From contig NZ_OY769915.1 in assembly GCF_963669205.1 (NCBI RefSeq), forward strand, positions 4,810,001 to 4,874,000: a DNA stretch of 64,000 nt, given 5' to 3'. A program made the position numbers and the translations under genes. Each line of letters begins with the position of its first letter. The first letter of the stretch is position 1. The notes beneath the pieces were generated by a model. The model searched no databases. It was not told the origin of the DNA and saw only the letters and a program-made list of their open reading frames with translations. The DNA comes from an uncultured Roseibium sp. GTDB lineage: Bacteria > Pseudomonadota > Alphaproteobacteria > Rhizobiales > Stappiaceae. Shown one piece after another: positions 9,101 through 18,280 of the stretch.

Positions 9101-9837
9101 GATTGTCTTTCCTTAACGCCGTCTTGGGAGGCAGGGTTCCGGGCGCCGGAAATCTGCAAAGCAGAATACGGCGCAGACGCGGAATGCGGCCCTTGAGCCC
9201 GCCTTGCGATGAGCCTGTCGTCCGCCCTGCAGAAGCGCGGACAGGCCCGGGTTGCCACCGCCGCAGCCGAAGAAGGAAAACGCTGTGGTGACAGCGGGTC
9301 AGGCCTCCTCGCCGCCGGATCGGCACACCATTCAGCTGTAGTTGGAAAAAACATGGAGACAGGCTGAGCGCGAAACCGGCAAGCGGCCTCGAAACCCAGC
9401 ACTGGTTCACATGAAATGATCTGTGTTGACGGGCCGCGGTTTCGCGTGCCGGACGACCGGGACCAAAGCAGGCAACATGAACTCGTCATCAATGGACGTC
9501 TTTCGTTTCAGACGTCCCCCACACAGGTTCTGACTAGCCGATTGCGATTAAGATTGGATGAAATGGAACCCGAAAACTCGAACGGTTCATCCGGCACCCG
9601 AACGCCTCGTGGAGGCAGGGAGGGCTGCCGCGGTTCGGCTTTGAGACACCGGATTCAGGACACGGAAGCTGTATTTCGCACACCAGGGAATGCCCGCAGT
9701 TTTTACAGGGGATTCGCAACATAATATTGCGCAATCTGCATTAACAACCACCGATTTATCCATGATTGCATACCAAGACATTCTCAGGCTTTGGCCGGGC
9801 CGGAGAAATTTGGCGATGATGAATATTGGATATTCGA
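9101..9837. other. Long intergenic with GGACGTC hairpin and a TTGCGCAA site
   Basis: No protein gene is convincing. On the minus strand the part from 9526 to 9101 would be a long leader of the small membrane-protein gene if transcription begins near the hairpin at 9494-9517. To the right the sequence becomes AT-richer (9720-9840), contains TTGCGCAA at 9727-9734, and must hold the promoter of the plus-strand gene at 9838. Confidence 0.4.
9494..9517 (-). repeat. GGACGTC hairpin, copy 1 of 3
   Basis: Arms GGACGTCT (9494-9501) and AGACGTCC (9510-9517) are perfectly complementary with an 8-base loop. On the plus strand it is followed at once by CCCACACA. Read on the minus strand the element is TGTGTGGGGGACGTC, loop, GACGTCC. 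The same arrangement recurs at 13261 and 24317, each time well upstream of a minus-strand gene. Confidence 0.75.
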
Positions 9838-10233
9838 ATGATGAACGGAAATCTGCTAAAGCAAAAAATACAGGCAACAGAAGTTATCGCGCTCCGCAAG
9901 TGCATTGAATGCCTCCACTTTGCAAATGCGGACGCCAGATTCGCGTCAGCACGAAACCCGACGCGCGGAAAATCCTATGTCGCGGCACGTGCGCTTCTCG
10001 ATTACCTGGGAGGAAAGAAACGCGGTTACAGGCTAATGCGGGCTGTCGACCAGCACAATGTACCGCACTACTGGGTGGCCAACTCAAATGATGCGATCCT
10101 CGACCCGACAAAAGCGCAGTACGAGGTCTTGGGAGAGTTTCCACCTTATACGACTGGAATTTCAGTCAGTTACAGGCCCAAGAACAAGCACCGGACGCTG
10201 CTTGCGGCGATGAGACGGCTCAAGGTCGCCTAA
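9838..10233 (+). CDS. Hypothetical protein with HYWVAN and ILDPTKAQY motifs
   Basis: The protein has about 131 residues. It is soluble, basic and without signal peptide. The central sequence PHYWVANSNDAILDPTKAQY recalls proteins with a papain- or transglutaminase-like core, where a His-Tyr-Trp strand is followed by an Asp-Pro-Thr turn. The possible Cys partners lie in CIECLHF near the N-terminus. I do not assign a function. The frame also allows a TTG at 9826, but the ATG at 9838 is more natural. No operon partner is visible. Confidence 0.6.
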   Translation: MMNGNLLKQKIQATEVIALRKCIECLHFANADARFASARNPTRGKSYVAARALLDYLGGKKRGYRLMRAVDQHNVPHYWVANSNDAILDPTKAQYEVLGEFPPYTTGISVSYRPKNKHRTLLAAMRRLKVA

Positions 10234-10782
10234 TACCCTCCTTCTCCCCGGCGAAACCGGTGCCTGCCGAGAATGGCGGAATGTTCAACGCACGATGTGT
10301 TGCATGAACCGAATTACCCACCGCCCCCCGACATGAAGGGCGCAGCGTCCTGAGGTATCCGGGCTGACCGCATACGATTTTCTGCGCAAGCGTACAACGA
10401 AACGCGACCGCCGATTCAGCTGCCGTTTTTTTCACCTCGCAACATTGCCGGATCTTGCATTTCCGGTTCTGCGTACCCGTCGAACGCTCCGGCAAGCCGG
10501 TCTGGCGCACGGCAACGGGAAGAATCACTTGCGCAAAACGTCACCGGCCAGGCACAACCGGGAAGCAACCAATTGTTGCGCAAGTCGCATAACCAGCTGA
10601 ATTTCTTCCAACTACTGTCGCACCTGGACGGGCATTGGCGGCTCACTCTCAGGAGCACGCACGGCGCCCATACATCCAAATTTGGTCTGCCTGGTATGCC
10701 TGCCAACCGATCGGGAATTCACCCGGACGCAAACATCGGCTTACCGGGATGTGTGGCGAGAACGGGAGAAAGGAAGGCGCTG
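10234..10782. other. Intergenic with two close TTGCGCAA sites
   Basis: No gene is recognised. Two copies of the palindrome TTGCGCAA lie at 10529-10536 and 10576-10583, with CTGCGCAA nearby at 10383-10390. They stand 200-250 bases upstream of the small gene at 10783 and could be regulatory sites. Confidence 0.4.
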
Positions 10783-11043
10783 ATGCGCGACGTTGAAATT
10801 TTTTCGACCTGTATTTTTCAGCCGCACAAGCGGGAAGGAGACCGGGACGCGCACCTTCTGTTCTGGTTCATCATCCGTCAGAACGAAAGGGACAAGCTGG
10901 CGGCCATTCGTGTCTACGGCGTCTCCGCGCATGAAAAAGACCGTGCGCGGGAAAACGCGTTTCAACGCTTCAAGGAAGAACATCCCGAATTTGCCATGGT
11001 TCCGATCGTGGCGCTTGACACGGAAAAACCCGCAACAAGGTGA
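10783..11043 (+). CDS. Small hypothetical protein (86 aa)
   Basis: The ATG at 10783 follows AGGAAGGCG at good distance. The protein is soluble and rich in charged residues, with one hydrophobic strand (HLLFWFIIRQ) and a helical Ala/Glu/Arg-rich second half (HEKDRARENAFQRFKEE). The frame continues upstream to 10573, but that part is unlike protein. No family is recognised. It converges on a chemoreceptor gene. Confidence 0.55.
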   Translation: MRDVEIFSTCIFQPHKREGDRDAHLLFWFIIRQNERDKLAAIRVYGVSAHEKDRARENAFQRFKEEHPEFAMVPIVALDTEKPATR

Positions 11044-11154
11044 TGTACCTGCTTTGCTGTTGAAGCTGCAGTGGGAAGGTCATGCCTGCGGGTGCAGACA
11101 GCGACCGGGTTCCCGTTGCCCGTTTGACGGCCAATGTCCTGCAGAACAACCCCT

Positions 11155-12942
11155 TTACGCCGCTTTGATTTCTTCCAGGAACTCATCAACTTCGAGCTTC
11201 AGCTGGGCCGCTTGTCCGGAAAGCTCGGCGGCCCTCATCGTGACCTGGTTCGCCGCGGCCCCTGTTTCCAGCGAGGCCATGCTGATCCCTGACACGGTCT
11301 CGGAGACGGCGTCCGTTCCCCTGGAAGCCTCGGTGATGTTTTGAGCAATTTCCCGAGTTGCCGTGTTCTGCTGATCCAGGGCTGCGGCAATCTCGAGCGT
11401 CGTTTCGTTGATGGTTGAGATCGTGCCTCCGATTTCCGCTACTGAAGTGACCGAGGCGCGCGTGTGGTCCTGTATCTCCCGGACCAGGCCGGCAATGTTT
11501 TCCGTCGCTTTCGCCGTTTCATTCGCCAACGCCTTGACCTCGCTGGCAACCACAGCAAATCCTTTCCCGGCATCGCCGGCACTTGCCGATTCGATTGTCG
11601 CGTTCAATGCGAGCAGGTTCGTCTGGCCTGCGATCTTGGAAATCATGGATATCACTTCGCCGATCTTCTCTGCCGTCTGTGCAAGGCAATCGATTTGCGC
11701 CTCGGTTTTGGAAACCCCCTCAACTGCGTGCCTGGAAATCTCCGAAGCGCGGGAAATACGCGCGCTTATTTCATTGATCGAACTGGACAGTTCTTCCGTC
11801 GAACCGGAAACCGCAGAAACGTTTGTCGTTGCTTCTTCTGTTGCCGCCGCAACTGATGTCGTCTGGTTGCCGGTTTCTTCCGCGATGCTCGACATGGACT
11901 GCGCAGTGGTTTCAAGTTCCACCGATGCAAGCGACAAGGTGTCGACAATCGTACCGACCTTCGCGATGAAACGGCTCGATGCAGCGGCGAGTTTTTTCTG
12001 GCGGACAACCTCGTTCTCACGCTCTTGCGCCTGCTCCTCCTCGAGTTTGCGGGTTCTGATCATCCTCTCGCGGAATGTCTGATAAGCTGTGGCAACGGCT
12101 CCGATTTCGTCGCGCTGGCGGACCTCGACCTCCCTGGAAAAATCACCTTCGATCAAGGCATTTATCCCGGCGACAACTTCGCTAAGCGGACCAGTGATCG
12201 CGCGTTTGCTGAGCAACAACGCAAGGCCGAGCGACGCGACCAGAACAATGCCCGAGATCAGAAGAATGCTGCGAACCGCAAACCGTTCGGCTTCCAGTGC
12301 GGTCCGGGCCGCTTCAAGTGTGAAGACGGCGAGGTCTGCCACCATGGCTTCGAGCGCATGGTTCAGCTGATCCTCGATAGACCCGATTTCCTCGTGAAGG
12401 GTCAGGGCATCGGTCAACTGCCCGGCGTCGATCATTTCATAGGCACGAAGCGCGTACTCGTTGAAGATCTTGTGTTTTTCCGCGATTGCATCGAAGGCAA
12501 CGTGGATCCTCCGGAACTCGCTCTTCGATTTGTCCGAGATCGCCGTTTCTTCGGCCGCTTTGGCAAGCTTTTGCGCTTGGGAGATCTCTTTGTGCACTTC
12601 AACAGCGTATGCCAGGAAGGACGCGCGCGCGTCATCGAACGACTGCCGCGCTTTCAGGTTGCGCTCAAGATTGAAGCCGGCCAGCAGTGAACGTTCCAGA
12701 CTGATGGACTGTTCCAGCTGATGTGTCGTGATTTCAGTCACGGCATTCGTCAGCGGAACATCCCTGCTTGCGACGTCATCAATCAAGGAGCCTATGTTGA
12801 CGAGCTGCCACAAGGCGATCGCGGCAACGAGAACCAACCCCACGAGGCACATGACGACAAGTCCGACAATCTTGGCTCCAATGCTCAGGGAGGGTTTGTT
12901 TGCGAGGTGATCTGGCTGATGTGAGACAAAAGACTGCTGCAT
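11155..12942 (-). CDS. Membrane-bound methyl-accepting chemotaxis protein
   Basis: The 595-residue receptor has one transmembrane helix at about residues 25-47, a mostly helical periplasmic sensor domain to about 225, a second helix to about 247, and a HAMP domain near 248-300. The methyl-accepting signalling domain fills the rest, with the tip region GQTNLLALNATIESASAG and GKGFAVVASEVKALANETAKATE. The ligand is unknown. The upstream leader is long and carries a GGACGTC hairpin 319 bases before the start codon, shared with a GGDEF-EAL gene in this window, so chemotaxis and c-di-GMP genes may be co-controlled. Confidence 0.95.
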   Translation of the reverse strand: MQQSFVSHQPDHLANKPSLSIGAKIVGLVVMCLVGLVLVAAIALWQLVNIGSLIDDVASRDVPLTNAVTEITTHQLEQSISLERSLLAGFNLERNLKARQSFDDARASFLAYAVEVHKEISQAQKLAKAAEETAISDKSKSEFRRIHVAFDAIAEKHKIFNEYALRAYEMIDAGQLTDALTLHEEIGSIEDQLNHALEAMVADLAVFTLEAARTALEAERFAVRSILLISGIVLVASLGLALLLSKRAITGPLSEVVAGINALIEGDFSREVEVRQRDEIGAVATAYQTFRERMIRTRKLEEEQAQERENEVVRQKKLAAASSRFIAKVGTIVDTLSLASVELETTAQSMSSIAEETGNQTTSVAAATEEATTNVSAVSGSTEELSSSINEISARISRASEISRHAVEGVSKTEAQIDCLAQTAEKIGEVISMISKIAGQTNLLALNATIESASAGDAGKGFAVVASEVKALANETAKATENIAGLVREIQDHTRASVTSVAEIGGTISTINETTLEIAAALDQQNTATREIAQNITEASRGTDAVSETVSGISMASLETGAAANQVTMRAAELSGQAAQLKLEVDEFLEEIKAA

Positions 12943-13687
12943 GTGCCGCTCCGAAAAAATATGTGAGAAGTCGCGGTGTCACCGGGACTTTGGAAGGGAC
13001 GGGAAAAAGACATGAGAAATTTCCGAGCGGCACGTCCGGCGTTTGCCGGGGTACCTTGCTGCCCAAAGGCAGGACGCGGCTGTCAAGGGCTTGCGCAACC
13101 GGAGAGCAACCGTTGACACGGAGCGCTCAACCTGGGCTCCCGGATCGGGATGGTGCCAGAAAAACGTGCTGATTGCGAAGGAACATCTGCCGCGGGCGCC
13201 CGCGGCCGCCCATGGAACAGGAGGTCAATCGGACGAAATTGGATGTCGCTATTCATTGCCGGACGTCTCGTTTCTCGGACGTCCCCCACACAAGCTTCAA
13301 GCTACTGTTTGAATACTGAAAATAGGGTAAAGACGACCCACCCGGCCAGTCGCGGCAGCCGGCCCGGCGTGAAATGGCAACCGCTGTTCAGCAAATCGGA
13401 CAACGACGTCCGGTTTTGAAAGCGAAAGACTTGGCAGACCTGTTCAAAGATTACCCGGAAAAATAAATGGCGGCACGGAGCAGACCGGTACCGCTCGCTG
13501 TACCCCAAGGACGGCATCGGGGCTGCGAACCGGGTACACCATTTCAATCCGGGCAGTTCATTGCCAGGAAACAGCGCCGTATTGGGAACCTCTGACTGAC
13601 CGGACGCTGCCGGTACATTCTCCCGGGCCGGATCTGCCGTGACGGGTTCGGGCCGGTTCTACCGAACACTCGACCCGGTTTGGCCGG
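12943..13687. other. Long intergenic upstream of the chemoreceptor gene
   Basis: No gene is recognised. It contains a TTGCGCAA site at 13091-13098 and the GGACGTC hairpin at 13261-13284. If transcription starts at the hairpin, the chemoreceptor mRNA has a leader of about 320 bases. The part 13300-13690 lies behind the AraC-type gene and shows no clear terminator. Confidence 0.4.
13261..13284 (-). repeat. GGACGTC hairpin, copy 2 of 3
   Basis: Arms GGACGTC (13261-13267) and GACGTCC (13278-13284) enclose a 10-base loop, and CCCACACA follows on the plus strand, as at copy 1. It lies 319 bases upstream of the minus-strand chemoreceptor start. Confidence 0.75.
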
Positions 13688-14725
13688 CTATCCCGCAAGA
13701 GCTTGACGCGACTCGGTCAGCCGGGTGGCATGTTCGCGCGTCTGCGAGGGCAGTTCTCCGAAGTGTCTACCGTAGTAGGACGTGAATCTGCTCCACTCCC
13801 AGAACCCTTCCTGGGCCGCAATGTTTCCGATGGACTCACGGTCTAACTTTCCGTCCCTGAGTTTTTGCCGGGCATTATGCAATCGGACAAGGCGCGCATA
13901 GGACAGCGGCCCCATGCCGACCCGTTCCGCAAAGGCCTGTTCAACAGACCGCTTTGATCCGAGCTCGAAGATCGGGTGCTGTGTGTTGCCGGTCAGATTG
14001 TTCGGATTCTGCCGAACAATGAGACGTGCCTTCACGAAGCGTTCAAGGGCTGCCGACCTTCTCGGAATGTGGAAGCCGCTCTTTTTCAGCCATTCAAGAG
14101 ACAGGGAATTTGCGATGTTCGAGACGGCAAGTTGATCCAGCGTGTGAATTTGTTCCTGCGCACGGAGCCCTGCGCCACTGCGTAACTTCAATAAAGCATC
14201 GCCCGTGAGCCTGCTGACCAGGACCTGCGAACTGATGGTTTCACCGTCGGGGGCGAGATTCTCGAACCAGGCTGCGATCTCGGGCAGAAGACTATCGCTC
14301 CGCAACAGCATCTCCCGGTCGACAGTCATGATCAAAAGCGGAACCATTGCCGGCAAAACGGCAACCGCCTCGCCGCGAGGTGGCAGAACGAACACCCAGG
14401 AAACTGCGGCCGAATTGCCGAAAACGGCAGGTGAATCCGTGCCGTCAGGACAGATGCAAAAGACGAAGCTGTTTGCATCAGCGACGATGTGCTGCTCGAC
14501 CGATTGATTGCAGACCGACAGCTGAACAGACGCTCTTTCGGACAATCCCCGAAGAAGCTGGCCCATGAAAACACCTTCGCTCAGCTGCATCATTTTGGCG
14601 TCGATGCCTCTGTAAAGGCTTGCATGGTGGTCGAAGTCGTTCGTGTCGAAACGTTCGGCAGTCAGGTCTGTCAGGTCGATCCTGTCGAAAGAACCCATGT
14701 TTGCCAAAGTGACCAGATCATTCAT
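13688..14725 (-). CDS. AraC-family transcriptional regulator
   Basis: The 345-residue protein has a variable N-terminal sensing domain and an AraC-type DNA-binding domain at about residues 235-335. That domain shows the helix-turn-helix pattern with MGPLSYARLVRLHNARQKL, then IGNIAAQEGFWEWSRFTSYYGRHFGELPSQ. Such proteins usually activate nearby or distant genes in response to a small molecule. The neighbouring genes are chemoreceptors and signalling proteins, and no obvious catabolic target is adjacent. The start ATG at 14725 gives a normal family length. Confidence 0.9.
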   Translation of the reverse strand: MNDLVTLANMGSFDRIDLTDLTAERFDTNDFDHHASLYRGIDAKMMQLSEGVFMGQLLRGLSERASVQLSVCNQSVEQHIVADANSFVFCICPDGTDSPAVFGNSAAVSWVFVLPPRGEAVAVLPAMVPLLIMTVDREMLLRSDSLLPEIAAWFENLAPDGETISSQVLVSRLTGDALLKLRSGAGLRAQEQIHTLDQLAVSNIANSLSLEWLKKSGFHIPRRSAALERFVKARLIVRQNPNNLTGNTQHPIFELGSKRSVEQAFAERVGMGPLSYARLVRLHNARQKLRDGKLDRESIGNIAAQEGFWEWSRFTSYYGRHFGELPSQTREHATRLTESRQALAG

Positions 14726-15157
14726 CGCCGTTCTTCCACATCAGTTGCTTGTTGCGACACACTTCTGACTGGGGTCCTTGCGAGATATTCCGAGCGTCAG
14801 CTTCAGCGTCTGCAGCTGGCCGAATGCATATCTGCAAGTATCTGGCAAACAGGGGGAAGTTGAGCGGCAAACACGCTGGAACACTGTCGTTCGGCACCAT
14901 CACCCCCCACATCGTGTTGCCAATACAACCAGGATGTGCCAAGGTCGATAAGGCCACCCACCCAGGTGGCACGGGCGCTGAACAGGTGTGGGGGACCTTT
15001 TGCGCCAGACCCCGTGTTGCTCCTGGGCGGGTGGGTTCGTCCGGCACGATCGATCACCGTAAATCAGCTAGGGGTAGCACCTTGCTGACAATTGCGACCG
15101 GCGCACCGGAAGTCGCGACCACTCATCCGCAACACACGCGTCAGAGCGGTCTGGTCA

Positions 15158-15221
15158 GTTCGTGTCACAATTGGTGCGACACGAACCGACAGTTGGTGCC
15201 TTTGTTGCGAGCAGAGGCACC
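15158..15221 (-). other. Two adjacent perfect hairpins
   Basis: The first has 9-base arms GTTCGTGTC (15158-15166) and GACACGAAC (15178-15186) with an 11-base loop. The second has 7-base arms GGTGCCT (15195-15201) and AGGCACC (15215-15221). On the minus strand they follow immediately after the stop codon of the weak frame at 15229, so they could be its terminator or mRNA 3' end, although no U-run follows. Confidence 0.5.
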
Positions 15222-15228
15222 GGTGTTT

Positions 15229-15570
15229 TCAGTCCTTGGCGTCCAGAACCCGCCAAACGGGATCCTTCCTGCCGGCGCGAAAGACAGTCCTTCCGCGACA
15301 GACAACGGTCGAGGTTTCGTGATCTGGACCATGAAGGCTATCCGCATCGCGGCTCGCCGCTGCATGCCCCTCCGAGAGACCGTTATTGTCCTGAAACTTC
15401 TCCCGCCTGCCTGAAAGAACCGCTTTAAGCAGCAAGCTTTGAAAGGCACAGGCGTCGGCGTTGACGAAGATGCCGTACTTGGGTGACAGGATCCGGAACG
15501 GTGTCCCGACTGATGCCACCGTCAGCGATAATGCGCCATCTGCCGTCAACAACATCACTCTCCAGTTCAT
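15229..15570 (-). CDS. Possible small protein (113 aa), unknown
   Basis: The N-terminal half (LSLTVASVGTPFRILSPKYG then IFVNADACAFQSLLLKAVL) has the alternating pattern of a folded protein, while the C-terminal half is polar and less convincing. No Shine-Dalgarno sequence is visible before the ATG. Two hairpins sit right after its stop codon, which gives some support. It may also be a chance frame. Confidence 0.35.
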   Translation of the reverse strand: MNWRVMLLTADGALSLTVASVGTPFRILSPKYGIFVNADACAFQSLLLKAVLSGRREKFQDNNGLSEGHAAASRDADSLHGPDHETSTVVCRGRTVFRAGRKDPVWRVLDAKD

Positions 15571-15883
15571 GAAACGTTGACCAAGTTTTACGGGATTCCA
15601 GCATAGTAGCGTTATGCAGAAACCGAATGCTTCTGATTGCCTTGGATTGAACTTAATTGTTTAAAATCAATAATTTGACATTCATCGTGAGCGAATTGCG
15701 AAATTCTGAGATTAACACAACATTAACGATGGTCTGAACAGAGCTTTTAAAGCGCGAGTCGGGCGTGATCAGGAGGAGGCCGGCACTGGGTCATTCACGG
15801 CGGACCGGTCGATCGCACCCGGCGAAAGATTCTGTTTCAGACCCACTCTGCACGGGGGCAGCATCTGCCCGGACGCAAGGCAG

Positions 15884-17953
15884 CTATTGCCTGGCGAGGG
15901 CGTGAACGCCGGTCTTGCGGTTTGACTGCGCCAGCAACTCCGGAGCTTGGTCGATGTCGAGACCGAACAGCGACCCCTGCAGGACATGTGCCCCGAGCTT
16001 CATGACCTTCACCGCCTGATCGGGCCGCTCGACACCTTCTGCGACAACGGTCTTCCCGAGGCTCGTCGCCAGTTTGATGATGTGGTCGAGCAGGATCAGC
16101 CTGGCCCGGTCTTCGTCCAGCCGCTGTAGAAAGGTGCGATCGATTTTTATGATATCGAACGAAAACTGCATGAGGTGTGAGAGTGAAGAATATCCGGTGC
16201 CGAAATCGTCAAGTGCGATCTTGAGGCCCATTTTCTGCAGCAGTTCAAGCCGCGCGCAGGTCGTGTCCCAGTCTTCCAGGAAAACGAACTCCGTTATCTC
16301 GAGCGTCAGCAGGCAGGGATCGAACTTGCTCGTGTGAAGGATGCGTTGGATGTGCGCGACAATGGCGTCTGTTTTGAAGTCTTTTGCACTTACGTTCACC
16401 GAAAGCCTGAACTGGTTGTTCGTCATCCCCATCAGCCTTTGTACCTGGGTGATCGCATGCTCAAGGACTGCAAGGTCAAGATGGCCGACAAGTCCGGTTT
16501 CCTCGGCAATCGGAATGAACTCGGCGGGCGAAATCATCTGACCACGGTAGATCCAGCGGGCAAGCGCCTCGAAACCGACAAGCTGGTGCGTCGACACGTC
16601 GACCTGGGGCTGCAGGATCGCCCTGACGTCTCCGTTGGAAATGGCATCCGGCAAGGCCGATGTGAGAGACGTCAGCCTGCCGAACCTGCTTCGCAGTTCG
16701 CTGTCGAACACCCTGGCGGAATGCTTGCCGGCGCGCTTTGCCGCGTAGAGCGCGATATCGGCGGCTTTCAGCAACTGCGTCGGTGCCGCATTCGTGAGGT
16801 GATTGAGCCCGGCAACCCCGATAGAGACATTGGCCTGGATGGTTGCGCCCTTGAAACCGAACGGGAGGCACAGCTCATCCAGCAGTTCAGCTCCGAGGTC
16901 GTCCGGCAGCAACCCGCCGGGACACACTTTCACCACCCCGGCAAATTCATCACCGCCGAGCCGCGCGGCAACACCGCCATACCTTTCGAACACGCTGCGC
17001 AGGGTGATCCCGATTTTTTTCAGAACCGCATCGCCGGCATCATGGCCCAACGTATCGTTTATCGTCTTGAAATCATCGACATCGATAATAACGGCAATGA
17101 CATTCTCGCAATTGCCTTTTCGGAAATCCGCGACGTCTGCATCGAGACTTTGAAGAAACAGTTTCCTGTTCGGCAGATCCGTAAGCGAGTCGTGAGATGC
17201 CAGAAAGTTTGCATAGCTTTCCGCCGCAACACGGCCTTTCAGGGCATCGACAGCGCTTTGCATGCGCTGGTTCTCACGGCCGATGACAAACAGGGCGGCA
17301 AAAAGGATCACGAAAAACGCACCAAGTGAAAAGAACGCGTTTTGAACGATCGGCTTCGTCAGATCTGTCTCGATGACGAATGCCCCAATCACGTCCCCGA
17401 GCGCGTAAGCCTGAAATCCCAAGGCCTCGTTGTGACACGAAACGCAGGTTTGCCCGGAGGCGAACGACGGCACGATCTTGCGGGCGATCACCTTTCCCTG
17501 CTCCAGGCGGATTTCTTGCTTGCTGGACGGCATCCTTGTGTTCGCCATCGCCCGGATATAGCCGAGAATCCGTCTGTCGATTTCGACCGTTTCGAGCTCC
17601 AGACCCGGAACGCCGGGCACCCGGATGGTGACGGGAACGTCCCGCGACCTGGAGGTTTGACCGCTTTCGCGGCTGAAATGCTCCATTCCAACCCTTCGCA
17701 AGGCTGCCGGAACAACATCGTCCTCGGCCCGTTCCTGCGCATAGGCCGTCGTGAAGGCATCGGTCAGTTCGATCAGCTGGTTTTGCTGCGCGCGTTCCGA
17801 CTGCAGCAGTTTTCCGTTTGCGATAATGAAATAGAACACCGCTCCACCAAGTGCGAAGAACAGTGCAAGGTAAATTGTTCTCGTTGGTCTGAGTTTCTTG
17901 AACCGCAGCGCATTCTCAGCGTCGGCAGGTTGGCGGTGAATCGGCAAAAACAA
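15884..17953 (-). CDS. GGDEF-EAL protein with periplasmic c-type haem sensor domain
   Basis: This is an inner-membrane cyclic-di-GMP enzyme of 689 residues. One helix at about 27-45 and another at about 205-225 enclose a periplasmic domain with the covalent haem motif CVSCH at residues 170-174, of the kind seen in DUF3365/Tll0287-like sensors. A GGDEF domain follows with intact GGDEF at 333-337 and no obvious RxxD inhibitory site. An EAL domain follows with EAL at 462-464 and conserved NVS, EITE, DDFGTGYSS, KID and EGVE motifs, so both activities are possible. The only usable start is TTG at 17953, 6 nt after GGAG. It is transcribed away from the PotF-like gene. Confidence 0.9.
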   Translation of the reverse strand: MFLPIHRQPADAENALRFKKLRPTRTIYLALFFALGGAVFYFIIANGKLLQSERAQQNQLIELTDAFTTAYAQERAEDDVVPAALRRVGMEHFSRESGQTSRSRDVPVTIRVPGVPGLELETVEIDRRILGYIRAMANTRMPSSKQEIRLEQGKVIARKIVPSFASGQTCVSCHNEALGFQAYALGDVIGAFVIETDLTKPIVQNAFFSLGAFFVILFAALFVIGRENQRMQSAVDALKGRVAAESYANFLASHDSLTDLPNRKLFLQSLDADVADFRKGNCENVIAVIIDVDDFKTINDTLGHDAGDAVLKKIGITLRSVFERYGGVAARLGGDEFAGVVKVCPGGLLPDDLGAELLDELCLPFGFKGATIQANVSIGVAGLNHLTNAAPTQLLKAADIALYAAKRAGKHSARVFDSELRSRFGRLTSLTSALPDAISNGDVRAILQPQVDVSTHQLVGFEALARWIYRGQMISPAEFIPIAEETGLVGHLDLAVLEHAITQVQRLMGMTNNQFRLSVNVSAKDFKTDAIVAHIQRILHTSKFDPCLLTLEITEFVFLEDWDTTCARLELLQKMGLKIALDDFGTGYSSLSHLMQFSFDIIKIDRTFLQRLDEDRARLILLDHIIKLATSLGKTVVAEGVERPDQAVKVMKLGAHVLQGSLFGLDIDQAPELLAQSNRKTGVHALARQ

Positions 17954-18280
17954 CTGGTCTCCGGGTAGCCTTGTTCAGATCGAAATCGGGCGTGAAGAAC
18001 GATTTCAAGACGGCGCGTGGACGACTTTGTTTCGTAACGTTAGCGCGACGGCGGGGGCGGAGGGTAGGCATTTTGCGCAACTCCCTGCCCCGCGTTAAGC
18101 CTGGTCGGGAGACCCGTCCGACGTCTTCGTTTCTGAGGCAAACGGGAAAAGACCTTTTCCTCAGGCAAGAACCCGGTTACATCCTGCACGCAAGGTGTGG
18201 GACCGGACCGGCTTGATTGGTTTCCGGAATTTGCGGACAGCAATTTCGGTGCGATCGGGCTCAATCGTTGAGGAAAAGAC
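17954..18280. other. Divergent control region
   Basis: This region lies between the haem GGDEF-EAL gene (minus) and the PotF-like gene (plus). It contains TTGCGCAA at 18073-18080. It also has GACGTCTTCGTTTCT near 18119, which resembles the left arm and loop of the GGACGTC hairpins, but there is no right arm. No gene is recognised. Confidence 0.4.

Larger units (their letters stand above)
14726..15883. other. 1.1-kb structured region with at most one small gene
   Basis: This is the longest gene-poor stretch. It contains several inverted repeats: GCCACC/GGTGGC near 14953-14970, a long-range pair of roughly CAACACG and CGTGTTG arms near 14870-14922, and two adjacent perfect hairpins at 15158-15221. 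A weak minus-strand frame lies at 15229-15570. The right end (15600-15760) is AT-rich. I assign no RNA family, but non-coding RNA is possible. Confidence 0.4.

Noticed and set aside
14984..14996. GGTGTGGGGGACC resembling the hairpin flank
   Set aside because: It lacks the GACGTC arms, so it is not counted as a copy.
14749..15414. Plus-strand frame of 221 codons in the structured intergenic region
   Set aside because: Composition is that of GC-rich chance frames and it runs through several hairpins.
18119..18133. Possible fourth GGACGTC hairpin
   Set aside because: The left arm and loop are similar, but the complementary right arm and the CCCACAC flank are missing.
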